From Chitinophagaceae bacterium UBA1953 (GTDB lineage Bacteria; Bacteroidota; Bacteroidia; Chitinophagales; Chitinophagaceae), in contig DDEN01000056.1 of NCBI GenBank assembly GCA_002336115.1, positions 425,577 to 489,576 of the forward strand: DNA of 64,000 nt, in the 5' to 3' direction. Position 1 is the first letter of the stretch, and each line of letters opens with the position of its first letter. The position numbers and the translations under genes were made by a program. Of this stretch, positions 43,102 through 51,611 are shown one piece after another. The notes under the pieces were generated by a model. That model ran no database searches, was not told where the DNA came from, and saw only the letters and a list, made by a program, of their open reading frames with translations.

Positions 43102-43800
43102 ATGAAAATTTTAGAAATAATCCTTCTTCTTGTGTTAGCTGTTTTTTCTGCAATAACTGCTTCGAAGTGGGAAAAGCTAACTAAAATAAAAAAGGCCTTT
43201 GTTGTTGTTGCAATTTTTGCTGCATTTGTTATTGCTTGGAATGCTTTTCAAAACTGGAGAAAAGAACGCCTTGTAGAAAATATTAATGCAACTTTTGGTA
43301 ATATTAAAGATTTGGAAGGCGCAATTATACCATCACTCCAAATTGGTGAAAATGGTGCAACTTTCATTTTAACCAATGGTGTTTTTAATTTTACGCCATT
43401 TGGTCAATTAATAAAATTGTACGTAAAAGATAATAGGCTTTTCGTAACGACTATCATTAGACAACGTGATGCAAAAATTATTGCTGCCATACACGAAAAT
43501 AATTGGGAATTGGTAGATAACGATTATGACTATAACAATGACAAAACCGCTTTAGAAGTTGTAACCAAAGGAGACCATAAAGTTTACTTTCAGGTTGAAT
43601 TAAAAAAAGGCGTAGCACATATATCAGGACTATTATTTTCTGAGAATGGTAATGGCGTATACTTTTACAATCCACCAAATACGTCTGGAAGCTACATGAC
43701 TGTAATTACTCCTAATACAGACTTTGTATTGCCAGAGAATTTTCTATCACCAATCTTTAAATATCCAAGAGGTAAATATTTTGGTGAGAGAAATAAATAA
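43102..43800 (+). CDS. Membrane-anchored protein of unknown function
   Basis: A 232-residue AT-rich gene. Two membrane segments lie at the N-terminus (KILEIILLLVLAVFSAITAS and AFVVVAIFAAFVIAWNAF), followed by a ~180-residue soluble domain with alternating strands and no catalytic motif (INATFGNIKDLEGAIIPSLQ; YFQVELKKGVAHISGLLF). I do not recognise the family. The ATG at 43102 was preferred over a TTG six bases earlier. It stands alone in the gene-poor 42.2-44.5 kb stretch and its codon use is more AT-rich than the surroundings, suggesting a later arrival. Confidence 0.6.
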   Translation: MKILEIILLLVLAVFSAITASKWEKLTKIKKAFVVVAIFAAFVIAWNAFQNWRKERLVENINATFGNIKDLEGAIIPSLQIGENGATFILTNGVFNFTPFGQLIKLYVKDNRLFVTTIIRQRDAKIIAAIHENNWELVDNDYDYNNDKTALEVVTKGDHKVYFQVELKKGVAHISGLLFSENGNGVYFYNPPNTSGSYMTVITPNTDFVLPENFLSPIFKYPRGKYFGERNK

Positions 43801-43975
43801 TTCATTTGTTATTTTATCCTTTTGCTAAACCCAGCTATCCTTATTTTTCCAAATAGCAAAAGCTAGTAGTAGTAAAAGATGAGCAATGGTTAAAAGTTGA
43901 GAGCTGTCGGTAATTTGCAATTACAGATAGGATTGAATAAAAAACAAAATAAATAATAAAGAAAAATTTACAACT

Positions 43976-44107
43976 ATGATTTTCCTGGGATTGATATTCG
44001 TCTATTTTCTGCTTCCTGCAGCTATTGTAATGATTTTGTATTACACCATCAAAGCAGATGTTAGAAATGCAATCATTGAAGCACGTAATGACAGGTCAAA
44101 TTGGTGA
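43976..44107 (+). CDS. 43-residue single-helix membrane protein
   Basis: A short frame, MIFLGLIFVYFLLPAAIVMI then LYYTIKADVRNAIIEARNDR and SNW, ending TGA at 44105-44107. It has one strong hydrophobic segment followed by a positively and negatively charged tail, the layout of many small membrane proteins. No neighbour shares its orientation closely (the previous gene ends 175 bp upstream). There is an A-rich leader but no clear promoter. Confidence 0.45.
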   Translation: MIFLGLIFVYFLLPAAIVMILYYTIKADVRNAIIEARNDRSNW

Positions 44108-44467
44108 TTGATGAACGTTTTTAAAAACGAATTAAATATTTAAATATCACCTTTGACCCTGTTTGCATAACCGTTGTCATTGCTGTGTCGCCCGACCAAC
44201 CACACAATCAATAAAGCTGGACAATGGTATATAGTCGTTGGTCAGAGACACAACGACGGCGGGCAGTTTGTTCATCTTTCAACTTCTGCCTTTAATTTCA
44301 TCAACAAATGCTACTGGCTCAAATCTTAAACACGGTCACTTGTGTATTTTCCATGCAGCAATCTCTTTAATTTCAGTATAAAAAGATTGGAATAAAAATA
44401 GCAGGCTCATTAAACTATTACGTAGTTAATTTGTCTTACTGCAAAGAATTGATGAACTAAAAGCAAT
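44108..44467. other. 360-bp intergenic region with a bulged inverted repeat
   Basis: No credible gene. A bulged inverted repeat spans 44171-44259; outside it the sequence is AT-rich with nothing I can assign. Confidence 0.5.
44171..44259. repeat. Imperfect inverted repeat with bulges
   Basis: GACCAAC (44194-44200) pairs with GTTGGTC (44237-44243), TGTGTC (44184-44189) with GACACA (44247-44252), and CCGTTG with a CAACGACGG segment. Unpaired bases lie between the blocks and the loop is ~36 nt. It is reminiscent of integron attC folding, but the outer boxes do not fit the GTTRRRY/RYYYAAC consensus. Confidence 0.5.
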
Positions 44468-45715
44468 ATGAGATTTATTTACCTGTTCCTGGTTGTACTA
44501 ACCGTATCCCTTCATACAAGCGCACAGACTTATACCGGCCCTATCCCTAAACCCGCAGGTGGTTATGGCTCCGATGGTTCCTATAACGTAGCTACAGTAT
44601 CATTTGCCAATCCTTATTTTTCCGGGCATGATATTGTCATCTATTATCCGGCAGGTATAACTTCTGCCGTTCCGGTCATTTTTTACAGCCATGCTTATGG
44701 AGGAAACGATCCTTCCAATATTTCCGGGTTCCTGAATTTTGTTGCTAAAAAAGGGTATGCAGTTGTGTTTGTTCCTTACCAGACAACCGGTGTAACTGTT
44801 CCCGACCGTTACACAAATCTGCTGAATGGTTTTATACAGGCAGCCCGTAGCTACCCCAATATAATTGATACAACAAAAGTTGGTTTTGCGGGGCATTCTT
44901 TTGGAGGTGGAGCAGTTTTTGCCAATGCTTATTATTGCTTTACTCAACTCAATTGGGGCAGTTCAGGGCGTTTCATTTTTTCTATGGCTCAATGGTACAG
45001 CTACAATATTTCGCAGGCTGAACTGCAATCATTTCCTGCTGATGTAAAACTGTTAACCATCGTTTATGAAGACGATACTACCAACGATCAGCGGATGGCA
45101 AATGATATTTTCAATACTATTAATATTCCTGCATCGGAGAAAGATTATTTACGTGTAAAGTCAGATACAATCAGCGGCTATATTTATACGGCCGATCATG
45201 TTGTGCCTAACAATTCTGCCTTTAATGCGTTGGATTATTATGCTTATTACCGGCTCATTGATGCCATGTGCGATTATGTTTTCAATGGCAGCCTGGCGGG
45301 AAAAGATGTGGCATTGGGAAATGGCAGCGTAAACCAGGTATCAATGCCTGGAGGTATGCATAATTTAATACAGAGTGATGCCCCCACATTTACAAAACTG
45401 CAAAGTGTATTCCTGTTTCCGTGCAGTTCATCTGAAAACCCACGTATAGATCATTGCGATGAAGTGATTACTGCTGTAGAATCGCCTGAAAGCAAAACAA
45501 AGATTTCAGTGTTTCCCAATCCTGCCAGTTCATTCTTTTATGTAAATACCACTAAAGCAATTACAGAAATTGAAATTTATAATCAGCAGGGACAGCTTGT
45601 AAAAAAATCAAATAGAAAAGATATTTCTGTTAGTGAATTACCTTCCGGGCTGTACCTGGTAAAGATCAGTTTTACTGATAGAAGTTTACAGGTTAAGAAA
45701 ATAATAAAGGACTGA
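44468..45715 (+). CDS. T9SS-secreted alpha/beta hydrolase (dienelactone/PET-hydrolase-like)
   Basis: A 415-residue secreted hydrolase. A signal peptide (to TSAQ, residue 20) is followed by a ~310-residue alpha/beta hydrolase domain. It has an oxyanion region near FYSHAYGGND, the nucleophile Ser144 in VGFAGHSFGGGAV, an acidic residue in VYEDDTTND (about 203-204) and His245 in YTADHVVPNN. The last ~75 residues are a type A T9SS sorting domain (SVFPNPASSFFYVNTTKAIT onward). The GHSFGGG nucleophile elbow and overall layout resemble cutinase, dienelactone-hydrolase and PET-hydrolase-like esterases. Some Bacteroidota PET-active esterases also carry such a sorting domain. The substrate is unproven. 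Confidence 0.82.
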   Translation: MRFIYLFLVVLTVSLHTSAQTYTGPIPKPAGGYGSDGSYNVATVSFANPYFSGHDIVIYYPAGITSAVPVIFYSHAYGGNDPSNISGFLNFVAKKGYAVVFVPYQTTGVTVPDRYTNLLNGFIQAARSYPNIIDTTKVGFAGHSFGGGAVFANAYYCFTQLNWGSSGRFIFSMAQWYSYNISQAELQSFPADVKLLTIVYEDDTTNDQRMANDIFNTINIPASEKDYLRVKSDTISGYIYTADHVVPNNSAFNALDYYAYYRLIDAMCDYVFNGSLAGKDVALGNGSVNQVSMPGGMHNLIQSDAPTFTKLQSVFLFPCSSSENPRIDHCDEVITAVESPESKTKISVFPNPASSFFYVNTTKAITEIEIYNQQGQLVKKSNRKDISVSELPSGLYLVKISFTDRSLQVKKIIKD

Positions 45716-45760
45716 TACCTGCTGTTGTTTTTGTTTAAAATGCAGTTGAAATAAACTATT

Positions 45761-46465
45761 TTATTTCTTCATCCGGCTGATAAAATTGTTTTTATAAGAA
45801 CGCCCGATAGAAAACTCTTTCCCATTTTTCAGTTTAACAGAGTTACTGGTAAATTCAGAAATTGTACTGAAGGCGATGATATAACTTTTGTGAATGCGGA
45901 TAAACTGATCGTGTGGCAGATTTTTCTCTAATTCTTTCAAAGCAGCAAGAGTTATATGTGCTTTTTCCGTTGTATGAATTTTTACATATTCATTCAGGCC
46001 CTCTATATACAGGATGTCTTCAATCTGTAATTTCAGTATCCGGTAGTCTGCTTTAATAATCAGGTGTTTCTTCTCTTCCGGTTTTTGCTGTGATTTCATT
46101 TCTCTGAGCTGCAGATATTCTGTTGCTTTGTTAATGGCTTTCTGAAACCGGTCGAACGACATTGGTTTAACCAAATAATCAAGTACATCAAGCTCATAAG
46201 CTTTTACAGCAAAATCATGTCGGGCAGTGGTGAATATAACCAATGGTGGCTGCTCAAGTTGTTTTAGCAGTTCAAAGCCATTAAGGTAGGGCATTTGTAT
46301 ATCAAGCAACAGCAGATCAATATTGTTGGTTTGCAAAAACTGCAATGCTTTTTGAGAATCAGTAAAGGTTTCAACTACAGTAAGGGCTTCAGTTTTTAAA
46401 GCATATTCTTTCAATACCCTCACCGCAAGATATTCATCGTCCACTATAATACATTTTATGTTCAT
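45761..46465 (-). CDS. LytTR-type response regulator
   Basis: A 234-residue regulator. The receiver domain (MNIKCIIVDDEYLAVRVLKE) has the phosphoacceptor Asp55 in LLLLDIQMPYLNG and the conserved lysine in LDYLVKPMSFDRF. The C-terminal LytTR DNA-binding domain includes LIIKADYRILKLQIEDILYI, then FIRIHKSYII and SVKLKNGKEFSIGRSYKNNF. The gene overlaps the upstream kinase gene by four bases (TGA/ATG on the minus strand), so the two form a pair. LytTR regulators of this kind often control neighbouring membrane or envelope genes; the fatty acid hydroxylase gene, divergent from the kinase, is a candidate. Confidence 0.92.
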   Translation of the reverse strand: MNIKCIIVDDEYLAVRVLKEYALKTEALTVVETFTDSQKALQFLQTNNIDLLLLDIQMPYLNGFELLKQLEQPPLVIFTTARHDFAVKAYELDVLDYLVKPMSFDRFQKAINKATEYLQLREMKSQQKPEEKKHLIIKADYRILKLQIEDILYIEGLNEYVKIHTTEKAHITLAALKELEKNLPHDQFIRIHKSYIIAFSTISEFTSNSVKLKNGKEFSIGRSYKNNFISRMKK

Positions 46466-47493
46466 TGTGTTATAATGTTAAGTGTTAACGTGAATAGCTT
46501 TTCTTCATCATCAATAATCAGTTTATACTTTTCCGGATAAGCCAGTTGTAAACGCTTTTGAATATTTACTAATCCAATGCCGCCATCTTCTGATTGAACA
46601 GGCTTTATGGCTTTTGTATTTTGTATAGTAATCTGAATATTGCTGTTTTGTTCAGTAATGTTTATTCTTACCATTGCTGAAGTGGATATGCCAAGCCCAG
46701 AATGTTTAACTGCGTTTTCAACTAAAGGCAGCAGCAGCAGCGGTTCAATTACTGTTGTTTCATTTTCTATATTGTAAACAAAAGTGATGTTCTGCTTCCA
46801 CTCCGATTTTAACTGGTAAAGCTCAATAAAAGCCCTGATGGCATCAGCTTCTTTTATTATCTGCACCCGTTCATGACTATCGTACAATAAATAACGGAGC
46901 AGATGAGAAAGCTTCATTAAAGCTTCAGGAGCATTGTCTGATTTTATGAGCACCAGCGAATAAATATTATTAATAGTGTTAAATAAGAAGTGAGGGCTCA
47001 TTTGTGTTTTCAGAAAACGCAGTTCGGTTTCCAATTGAAGCTTCTCAAGTTCAGCTATTTTAGATTTTGTTTTTTCGTTGCTGATGGCAAGCTTTAATAA
47101 AGAAGAAATCAATACAATGGATAATTCTGAAAAAAGGATCATTCCTATCATGCCCATGCGGCCTGCAAAACGGAAAGCCAGAGGCGCAGGTACAATTACA
47201 AACTGTTGTTCGATGTAATACCGAATGGGTGTAATGATCAATAAAAAAATCAATAACCCAGTAAACGCATGTGCATACTGTTTTCTTTCATAATACCGGG
47301 GTATAAGGAAAGAGTAACATACGTAAAAATTAACTAAGTGGCAAAGTAACACAAGCGAAGAGCGCAGGAGAGCTGTTTTCCATTCATAGCTGAAAGTGGA
47401 TATATAAATCACAAAGCCAAGTGAAAACAACCAGAAAGCTGCCTGTACCAGAAAGTCGAATGATATAAAGGACTTACGCCTGTGCATCTCCAT
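46462..47493 (-). CDS. LytS/YehU-like sensor histidine kinase
   Basis: A 343-residue kinase with four membrane helices in residues 1-155 and a cytoplasmic His_kinase (PF06580) domain. The phosphoacceptor histidine lies in KTQMSPHFLFNTINNIYSLV. The HATPase-type region has an N-box-like LLLLPLVENAVKHSG and a G box at EDGGIGLVNIQKRLQL. ATGs at 47493 and 47487 and a TTG at 47526 are all possible; the first was chosen. It has no periplasmic sensor domain, so it likely senses within the membrane. It is coupled to the LytTR regulator by a four-base overlap. Confidence 0.9.
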   Translation of the reverse strand: MEMHRRKSFISFDFLVQAAFWLFSLGFVIYISTFSYEWKTALLRSSLVLLCHLVNFYVCYSFLIPRYYERKQYAHAFTGLLIFLLIITPIRYYIEQQFVIVPAPLAFRFAGRMGMIGMILFSELSIVLISSLLKLAISNEKTKSKIAELEKLQLETELRFLKTQMSPHFLFNTINNIYSLVLIKSDNAPEALMKLSHLLRYLLYDSHERVQIIKEADAIRAFIELYQLKSEWKQNITFVYNIENETTVIEPLLLLPLVENAVKHSGLGISTSAMVRINITEQNSNIQITIQNTKAIKPVQSEDGGIGLVNIQKRLQLAYPEKYKLIIDDEEKLFTLTLNIITQ

Positions 47494-47643
47494 TTCCAAA
47501 TTTAATAAAGATGTTGCGACTGCCAAGTGAAAAGGTCGTTGGCTGAAATAATTGTGCAGTTGGCTGAAAATACATTCTGTATGATATAACTCCGGTACAA
47601 TGAAACAGTCATATCTGTGTTACTGACAAAAAATATTAATAGT

Positions 47644-48447
47644 ATGCTTTATTCTGGAAATATATGGTTCGCTTTTGCTGCTTCGTCTTTACGCTATCTT
47701 TTCTTTGCAGGTATAGCTTATCTTTTTTTCTACGTGTGGAAGAAGAAGGCAATGTTCCGTTATAAAATTCAGAAACAGTTTCCCGGAGCAAAGGCTGTTA
47801 CAACAGAAATAAAATATTCGTTGCTCACTGCACAGATATTTGCTGTTGTAATTTACCTCTTTGTATTTGGCCCTGTTAGTGCATACACGCAGATATATAC
47901 TGACATACATGCCCGGTCGTTGTGGTATTTTTTCTTCAGTATCGTTGTAATCATTTTTTTACATGACACCTATTTTTACTGGACACACAGGTTAATGCAC
48001 TGGAAAAAAATATTTCCGTATGTGCATCATATTCATCACCGCAGTCATAACCCAACACCGTGGGCTGCATTCTCATTTCATCCATTGGAAGCACTGATTG
48101 AGATTGGTATTATTCCCCTTGTTGTTTTGATAATACCGGTACACCCGTTTGCTTTGGCTGTATTTGGCTTGTATATGATTGTGCTGAATGTTATTGGTCA
48201 TCTCGGGTATGAAATCTTTCCTGTTCAATTTATCCGGCATCCTTTTTTTAAATGGATGAATACATCCACACATCATAACATGCACCACCATTTCAGTAAA
48301 TGTAATTACGGCTTATACTTTAATCTGTGGGATCGTTTGCTCAATACCAATCACAGCAAATATGAAGAGGAATTTACCAGAGTGGTAAAAAAAGCAAAAG
48401 ATGAAAAGAACGTAACTGCTACAGATAGCCATTCATTTTCTATTTAA
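47644..48447 (+). CDS. Fatty acid hydroxylase / sterol desaturase superfamily protein
   Basis: A 267-residue membrane enzyme of the di-iron fatty acid hydroxylase superfamily. The eight-histidine clusters are present: HDTYFYWTHRLMH, HHIHHRSHNPTPW, HLGYE and THHNMHHHF. Membrane helices lie around residues 10-40, 65-90, 105-125 and 165-195. The family hydroxylates or desaturates sterols, carotenoids, alkyl lipids or fatty acids using O2 and an electron donor. In Bacteroidota, candidates include lipid A and sphingolipid hydroxylation, and beta-carotene hydroxylase is related, so the substrate stays open. The ATG at 47644 was chosen over a GTG at 47617. It is divergent from the LytS-type kinase. 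Confidence 0.88.
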   Translation: MLYSGNIWFAFAASSLRYLFFAGIAYLFFYVWKKKAMFRYKIQKQFPGAKAVTTEIKYSLLTAQIFAVVIYLFVFGPVSAYTQIYTDIHARSLWYFFFSIVVIIFLHDTYFYWTHRLMHWKKIFPYVHHIHHRSHNPTPWAAFSFHPLEALIEIGIIPLVVLIIPVHPFALAVFGLYMIVLNVIGHLGYEIFPVQFIRHPFFKWMNTSTHHNMHHHFSKCNYGLYFNLWDRLLNTNHSKYEEEFTRVVKKAKDEKNVTATDSHSFSI

Positions 48448-48473
48448 TCATAAACAATCAATTATTCATTACC

Positions 48474-49322
48474 ATGAAACAGAAAACAACAATCATGAAA
48501 AAAATCGGACTTTTAAGCCTTGCAACTGCTCTTGTATTTGTAGCCTGTAAAAAGGATAAGAGCTCTTCCGATTCTGCAGAACAGAATGAAGCACTGGCGC
48601 TTTCAGCAGCAAGCAGTAATTCAGAGTCTCTTTATGATGACGCATTTGATCTTGTATTGCAGGATGGCGAAAGCAATAATGTAGCCGGCAGAGAATACTA
48701 TTCTGCAAGAGTTTCAAGTTGTGCTGTGGTTACATTAACACCGGCTGACCTGAATACTTATCCCAAAACAATGTCACTTGATTTTGGTTCAGGTTGTACG
48801 AGTTCAAACGGTGTAACACGAAAGGGAAAAATTACAGCAACCATGAGTGGCCGCATCCGTACAGCAGGTACAACCATTTCCCTGAGCTTTGAAAATTTTT
48901 ATATCAACGGATATAAATTAGAAGGCACTTACACCATTACAAATAATGGCGGCACCGGTTTAAACTTTACCACGCAGGTAACTAATGGAAAAGTTACTTA
49001 CCCCGATGCTACAACATGGTATAGTTACTCAGGTACACACACACTTGCTCAAACTGCCGGCAGCAGTACAGTAACATTTGCCGATGATAATTTTTCTGTA
49101 ACAGGTAACAATACTGCTGCTTCATCTGCAGGTAAAAGCCTTACGGTTAATATCATAACACCACTTGTTAAAAATGCCGGTTGCCTGAATATTTCTTCAG
49201 GTGTAGAACAGTTTAAATATGGTGTTATTTCCGGTTCGCTTGATTTTGGTAACGGTACTTGCGATAACCAGGCGCTGCTGACTGTAGGGCCATCAAGTCA
49301 AACAATTACATTGCCGAGATAA
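48474..49322 (+). CDS. Lipoprotein of unknown function
   Basis: A 282-residue lipoprotein with the signal peptide and lipobox LVFVACKKDK. The mature part starts with an Asp/Ser-rich linker and a helix (AEQNEALALSAASSNSESLY). A strand-rich domain of about 200 residues follows, with two cysteines at CAVVTLTPADL and FGSGCTSS and two more near NAGCLNIS and NGTCDNQ, probably disulfide-bonded. I do not recognise a family; similar outer-membrane lipoproteins are common in Chitinophagaceae. It is 26 bp downstream of the hydroxylase gene and ends before a terminator at 49342-49378, so the two probably share a transcript. Confidence 0.7.
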   Translation: MKQKTTIMKKIGLLSLATALVFVACKKDKSSSDSAEQNEALALSAASSNSESLYDDAFDLVLQDGESNNVAGREYYSARVSSCAVVTLTPADLNTYPKTMSLDFGSGCTSSNGVTRKGKITATMSGRIRTAGTTISLSFENFYINGYKLEGTYTITNNGGTGLNFTTQVTNGKVTYPDATTWYSYSGTHTLAQTAGSSTVTFADDNFSVTGNNTAASSAGKSLTVNIITPLVKNAGCLNISSGVEQFKYGVISGSLDFGNGTCDNQALLTVGPSSQTITLPR

Positions 49323-49341
49323 GAAAAACCAGATATGTTAA

Positions 49342-49378
49342 ACAAATAACGGAGCTGTTTGTACAGCTCCGTTTGTTT
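49342..49378. terminator. Terminator after the lipoprotein gene
   Basis: ACGGAGCTG and CAGCTCCGT pair around TTTGTA, with AAACAAAT before and TTTGTTTA after, also complementary. It is convergent with the TPR protein gene ending at 49401 and may serve both. Confidence 0.85.
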
Positions 49379-49400
49379 ATCTATGTCATGGAAATGCACA

Positions 49401-50696
49401 TTAAAGCGGCGGTACCGGGCTGCTGAGCCTGCTTACACCACTGCAATTATTTACGCAATTTTTTGATGTTTTGTTTTGAACTGCATTTTCAAGGCATTGT
49501 TGTAAACAGTCTAATTTTTTTTGCTGAAACTGCATGTTGTTAGAAAGCATCTTTACATTGTCGCCAATCACTTCAGTACGTTCATTCAGTTTGTTGATGT
49601 TGTACCAGCTCAGGCATTGACTTACAAGATCACAATAGGTTTCGCCGATCATTTTCGCTTGTTCAAAATAATCGCCTGGAGTGCCGGGAAATTTTTCGCC
49701 TAATAGTTTTTCGTAATTAACAAGCTTGGCCGATTCAAAGAAACTGTTAATGAATAAAATTCCATTGAGTTGTTTTTGAAGTGTGGGCTTGTCGCTGGTA
49801 AGCATATCTGCAATATCTTTATCAGCCATTACACCATTTACAATTCCTTCCATTACATCCACATCTACATTATTGGCCTGGCATTCTTTCAGGAACCATT
49901 GGCGCACAGCAGGGTTTTTCGACTGAAGATAACTCTGCAGTTTTCCGTATATATCTTTTTTAACTTCCGGCTTAAGCGCATTCAGCAGCGCATATTTAAT
50001 AAACATCTGCCCAATGTATTCTTTTGAATTTTCAATTGTATTGTTATAAGCATCTTCCGACAGCTTACCCCATTTTTCAAACTCACCTGTATTGTTGTGT
50101 AATTCTTTTGTATAGTTGCGCAGGTGCGATTGTATGATGTTAATCTGTTTTTTTGTTTTTGCTATTTCAGTGATGGCTTTGCTTATTTCCTGTTCACTGA
50201 TTTTCCGGTTGTATTCTTCAAGCTCTTTTTGTTTTTTTTCATTGTATTTTCTCATCTCTTCATTGTACCGGGCTCTTTCTTTTTCATCTTTTATATATGC
50301 AAGCTGATCTTTTGTGTTTTCAATATTTTTTGTGATTACAGAATTATTGGGCAGGTATTTTTGGGCACGTTCAAAATAGCGTAACGCTTTTTCGTAATTC
50401 TTGGCATTAAAAAACTTCACTCCTTTATCATTGATTTTATTTCCTGTTTCATTTAAAAATTCACTGTAAGCCCTGTCATAATCGGCTTTGGTCATTTGAT
50501 AAGTTGTAGAAGAGGAGGAGCCGGTGCCAACAGCAGATGGAGCCGATGGCATGGGAATATTGGGTTGAAAATCGGTCATACTTCTCAGTTGTCCGTATGC
50601 CGAACCACCTTGTGCATTTGCCTGCATTGTGGAAGTTAATGCAAAGGATAAAATGCACACAGTTTTACAATACTGTAGTATAAAATTAGCTGACAT
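49401..50696 (-). CDS. Exported TPR/coiled-coil protein
   Basis: A 431-residue exported protein of unknown function. The ATG at 50696 (MSANFILQYCKTVCIL) gives a signal peptide ending at ANAQ. A Ser/Pro-rich segment is followed by one or two TPRs (NAKNYEKALRYFERAQKYLP, about residues 95-115). A long charged coiled coil (EERARYNEEMRKYNEKKQKE and after, ~130-210) leads to a helical C-terminal domain ending with several cysteines (LDCLQQCLEN, NCVNNCSG). The Cys-rich tail suggests disulfides in an extracellular setting. It follows the beta-barrel-like gene by 37 bp on the same strand and was probably co-transcribed with it. Confidence 0.68.
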   Translation of the reverse strand: MSANFILQYCKTVCILSFALTSTMQANAQGGSAYGQLRSMTDFQPNIPMPSAPSAVGTGSSSSTTYQMTKADYDRAYSEFLNETGNKINDKGVKFFNAKNYEKALRYFERAQKYLPNNSVITKNIENTKDQLAYIKDEKERARYNEEMRKYNEKKQKELEEYNRKISEQEISKAITEIAKTKKQINIIQSHLRNYTKELHNNTGEFEKWGKLSEDAYNNTIENSKEYIGQMFIKYALLNALKPEVKKDIYGKLQSYLQSKNPAVRQWFLKECQANNVDVDVMEGIVNGVMADKDIADMLTSDKPTLQKQLNGILFINSFFESAKLVNYEKLLGEKFPGTPGDYFEQAKMIGETYCDLVSQCLSWYNINKLNERTEVIGDNVKMLSNNMQFQQKKLDCLQQCLENAVQNKTSKNCVNNCSGVSRLSSPVPPL

Positions 50697-50733
50697 GATT
50701 TTAGTTTTTAGTTGAATAATAACTAATAAACAA

Positions 50734-51315
50734 TTATCCTTTTGGACCAAGAACAATGCCTAAGCGTAACGAAACGGCTGGCCCAAATGTGTATGATTTA
50801 ATTGGCAACGTATCAGGTCTGTAAACTACGTTTAATGATACGCCCGATGTATTTGTTACTGAAGAAAAGGCTAATCCTGCTGTAACAAGGCTTCGCCAGT
50901 TGGGCTCCATGTCAAGCCCGTACAAATAGCCTGCTGTTAACCTCACTGCCGTGTTACCGACAATAAATGTCGGGCGAATGGGATAATAACGCACACCTAA
51001 ATAAAACTCGCTGAAGGAGATGTTTGTTTTTTCATTGGTTGATTTGTTCTGCAGATTTACACGGTTGTAATCATACTCAAGTACAAGATGTAAATGTTTG
51101 CCACCTGCACAAACATTAATTCCGGCTCCAAACTGATTGGCAGAATAATCGGGAGCTGACTGAACTGCGGGTTTGCCTAAACCTTCAAAGTTGAGGTTTA
51201 CGAATTTTGTTCTGAATTGAGAAGTAGAATGGTTTGGTGCAAATAGAATTGCAAGGATAATCATGGTACACTCAATCTTAAACATGAACAGGCAATGGGT
51301 AACTTGCTTTTTCAT
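50734..51315 (-). CDS. Outer-membrane beta-barrel-like protein
   Basis: A 193-residue exported protein. After a signal peptide ending in the ILFAPNHSTSQ area, it shows repeated amphipathic strands of alternating hydrophobic residues (HLHLVLEYDYNRVNLQ, FSEFYLGVRYYPI, NTAVRLTAGYLYG, GVSLNVVYRPD) ending with a typical strand (GPAVSLRLGIVLGPKG). This is the pattern of a small OmpA/PorT-type eight-stranded barrel. No function can be given. It heads the transcript that includes the TPR/coiled-coil gene. Confidence 0.65.
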   Translation of the reverse strand: MKKQVTHCLFMFKIECTMIILAILFAPNHSTSQFRTKFVNLNFEGLGKPAVQSAPDYSANQFGAGINVCAGGKHLHLVLEYDYNRVNLQNKSTNEKTNISFSEFYLGVRYYPIRPTFIVGNTAVRLTAGYLYGLDMEPNWRSLVTAGLAFSSVTNTSGVSLNVVYRPDTLPIKSYTFGPAVSLRLGIVLGPKG

Positions 51316-51584
51316 TATTTAAAATTTGAAATTGAAAAGATCAATTTGTTTGGTGATATTAAGGTAGATGTTTTTTAAACATAACGTATGAATGGTTGCT
51401 TTTGCAACAGTTGCTTCTGTAAAAAAGCTTTTATTAAGGGCCAGGAACTACCAGATATTAGAAACGAATGTTATGTATTGGCTTGCAGAACTGAACGGTT
51501 AATCTGAAACTGAAATCTGTTTTTATTATTTATGAACGGTCGAATTACGTTTTCTGCAATATAGAAATTCATAAACAGAAAAGA

Positions 51585-51592
51585 TAGCTTTG
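51585..51592 (+). promoter_or_regulatory. -7 element (TAGCTTTG) of the DUF2911 gene
   Basis: A perfect TAnnTTTG box 19 bp upstream of the ATG at 51612. No -33 box is clear. Confidence 0.6.
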
Positions 51593-51611
51593 ATGTTTAA
51601 ACTTCTGCTGT

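Noticed and set aside
44171..44259. Integron attC site
   Set aside because: The fold is suggestive, but the outer boxes do not match GTTRRRY/RYYYAAC, there is no integrase gene in the window and no cassette array. Kept only as an inverted repeat.
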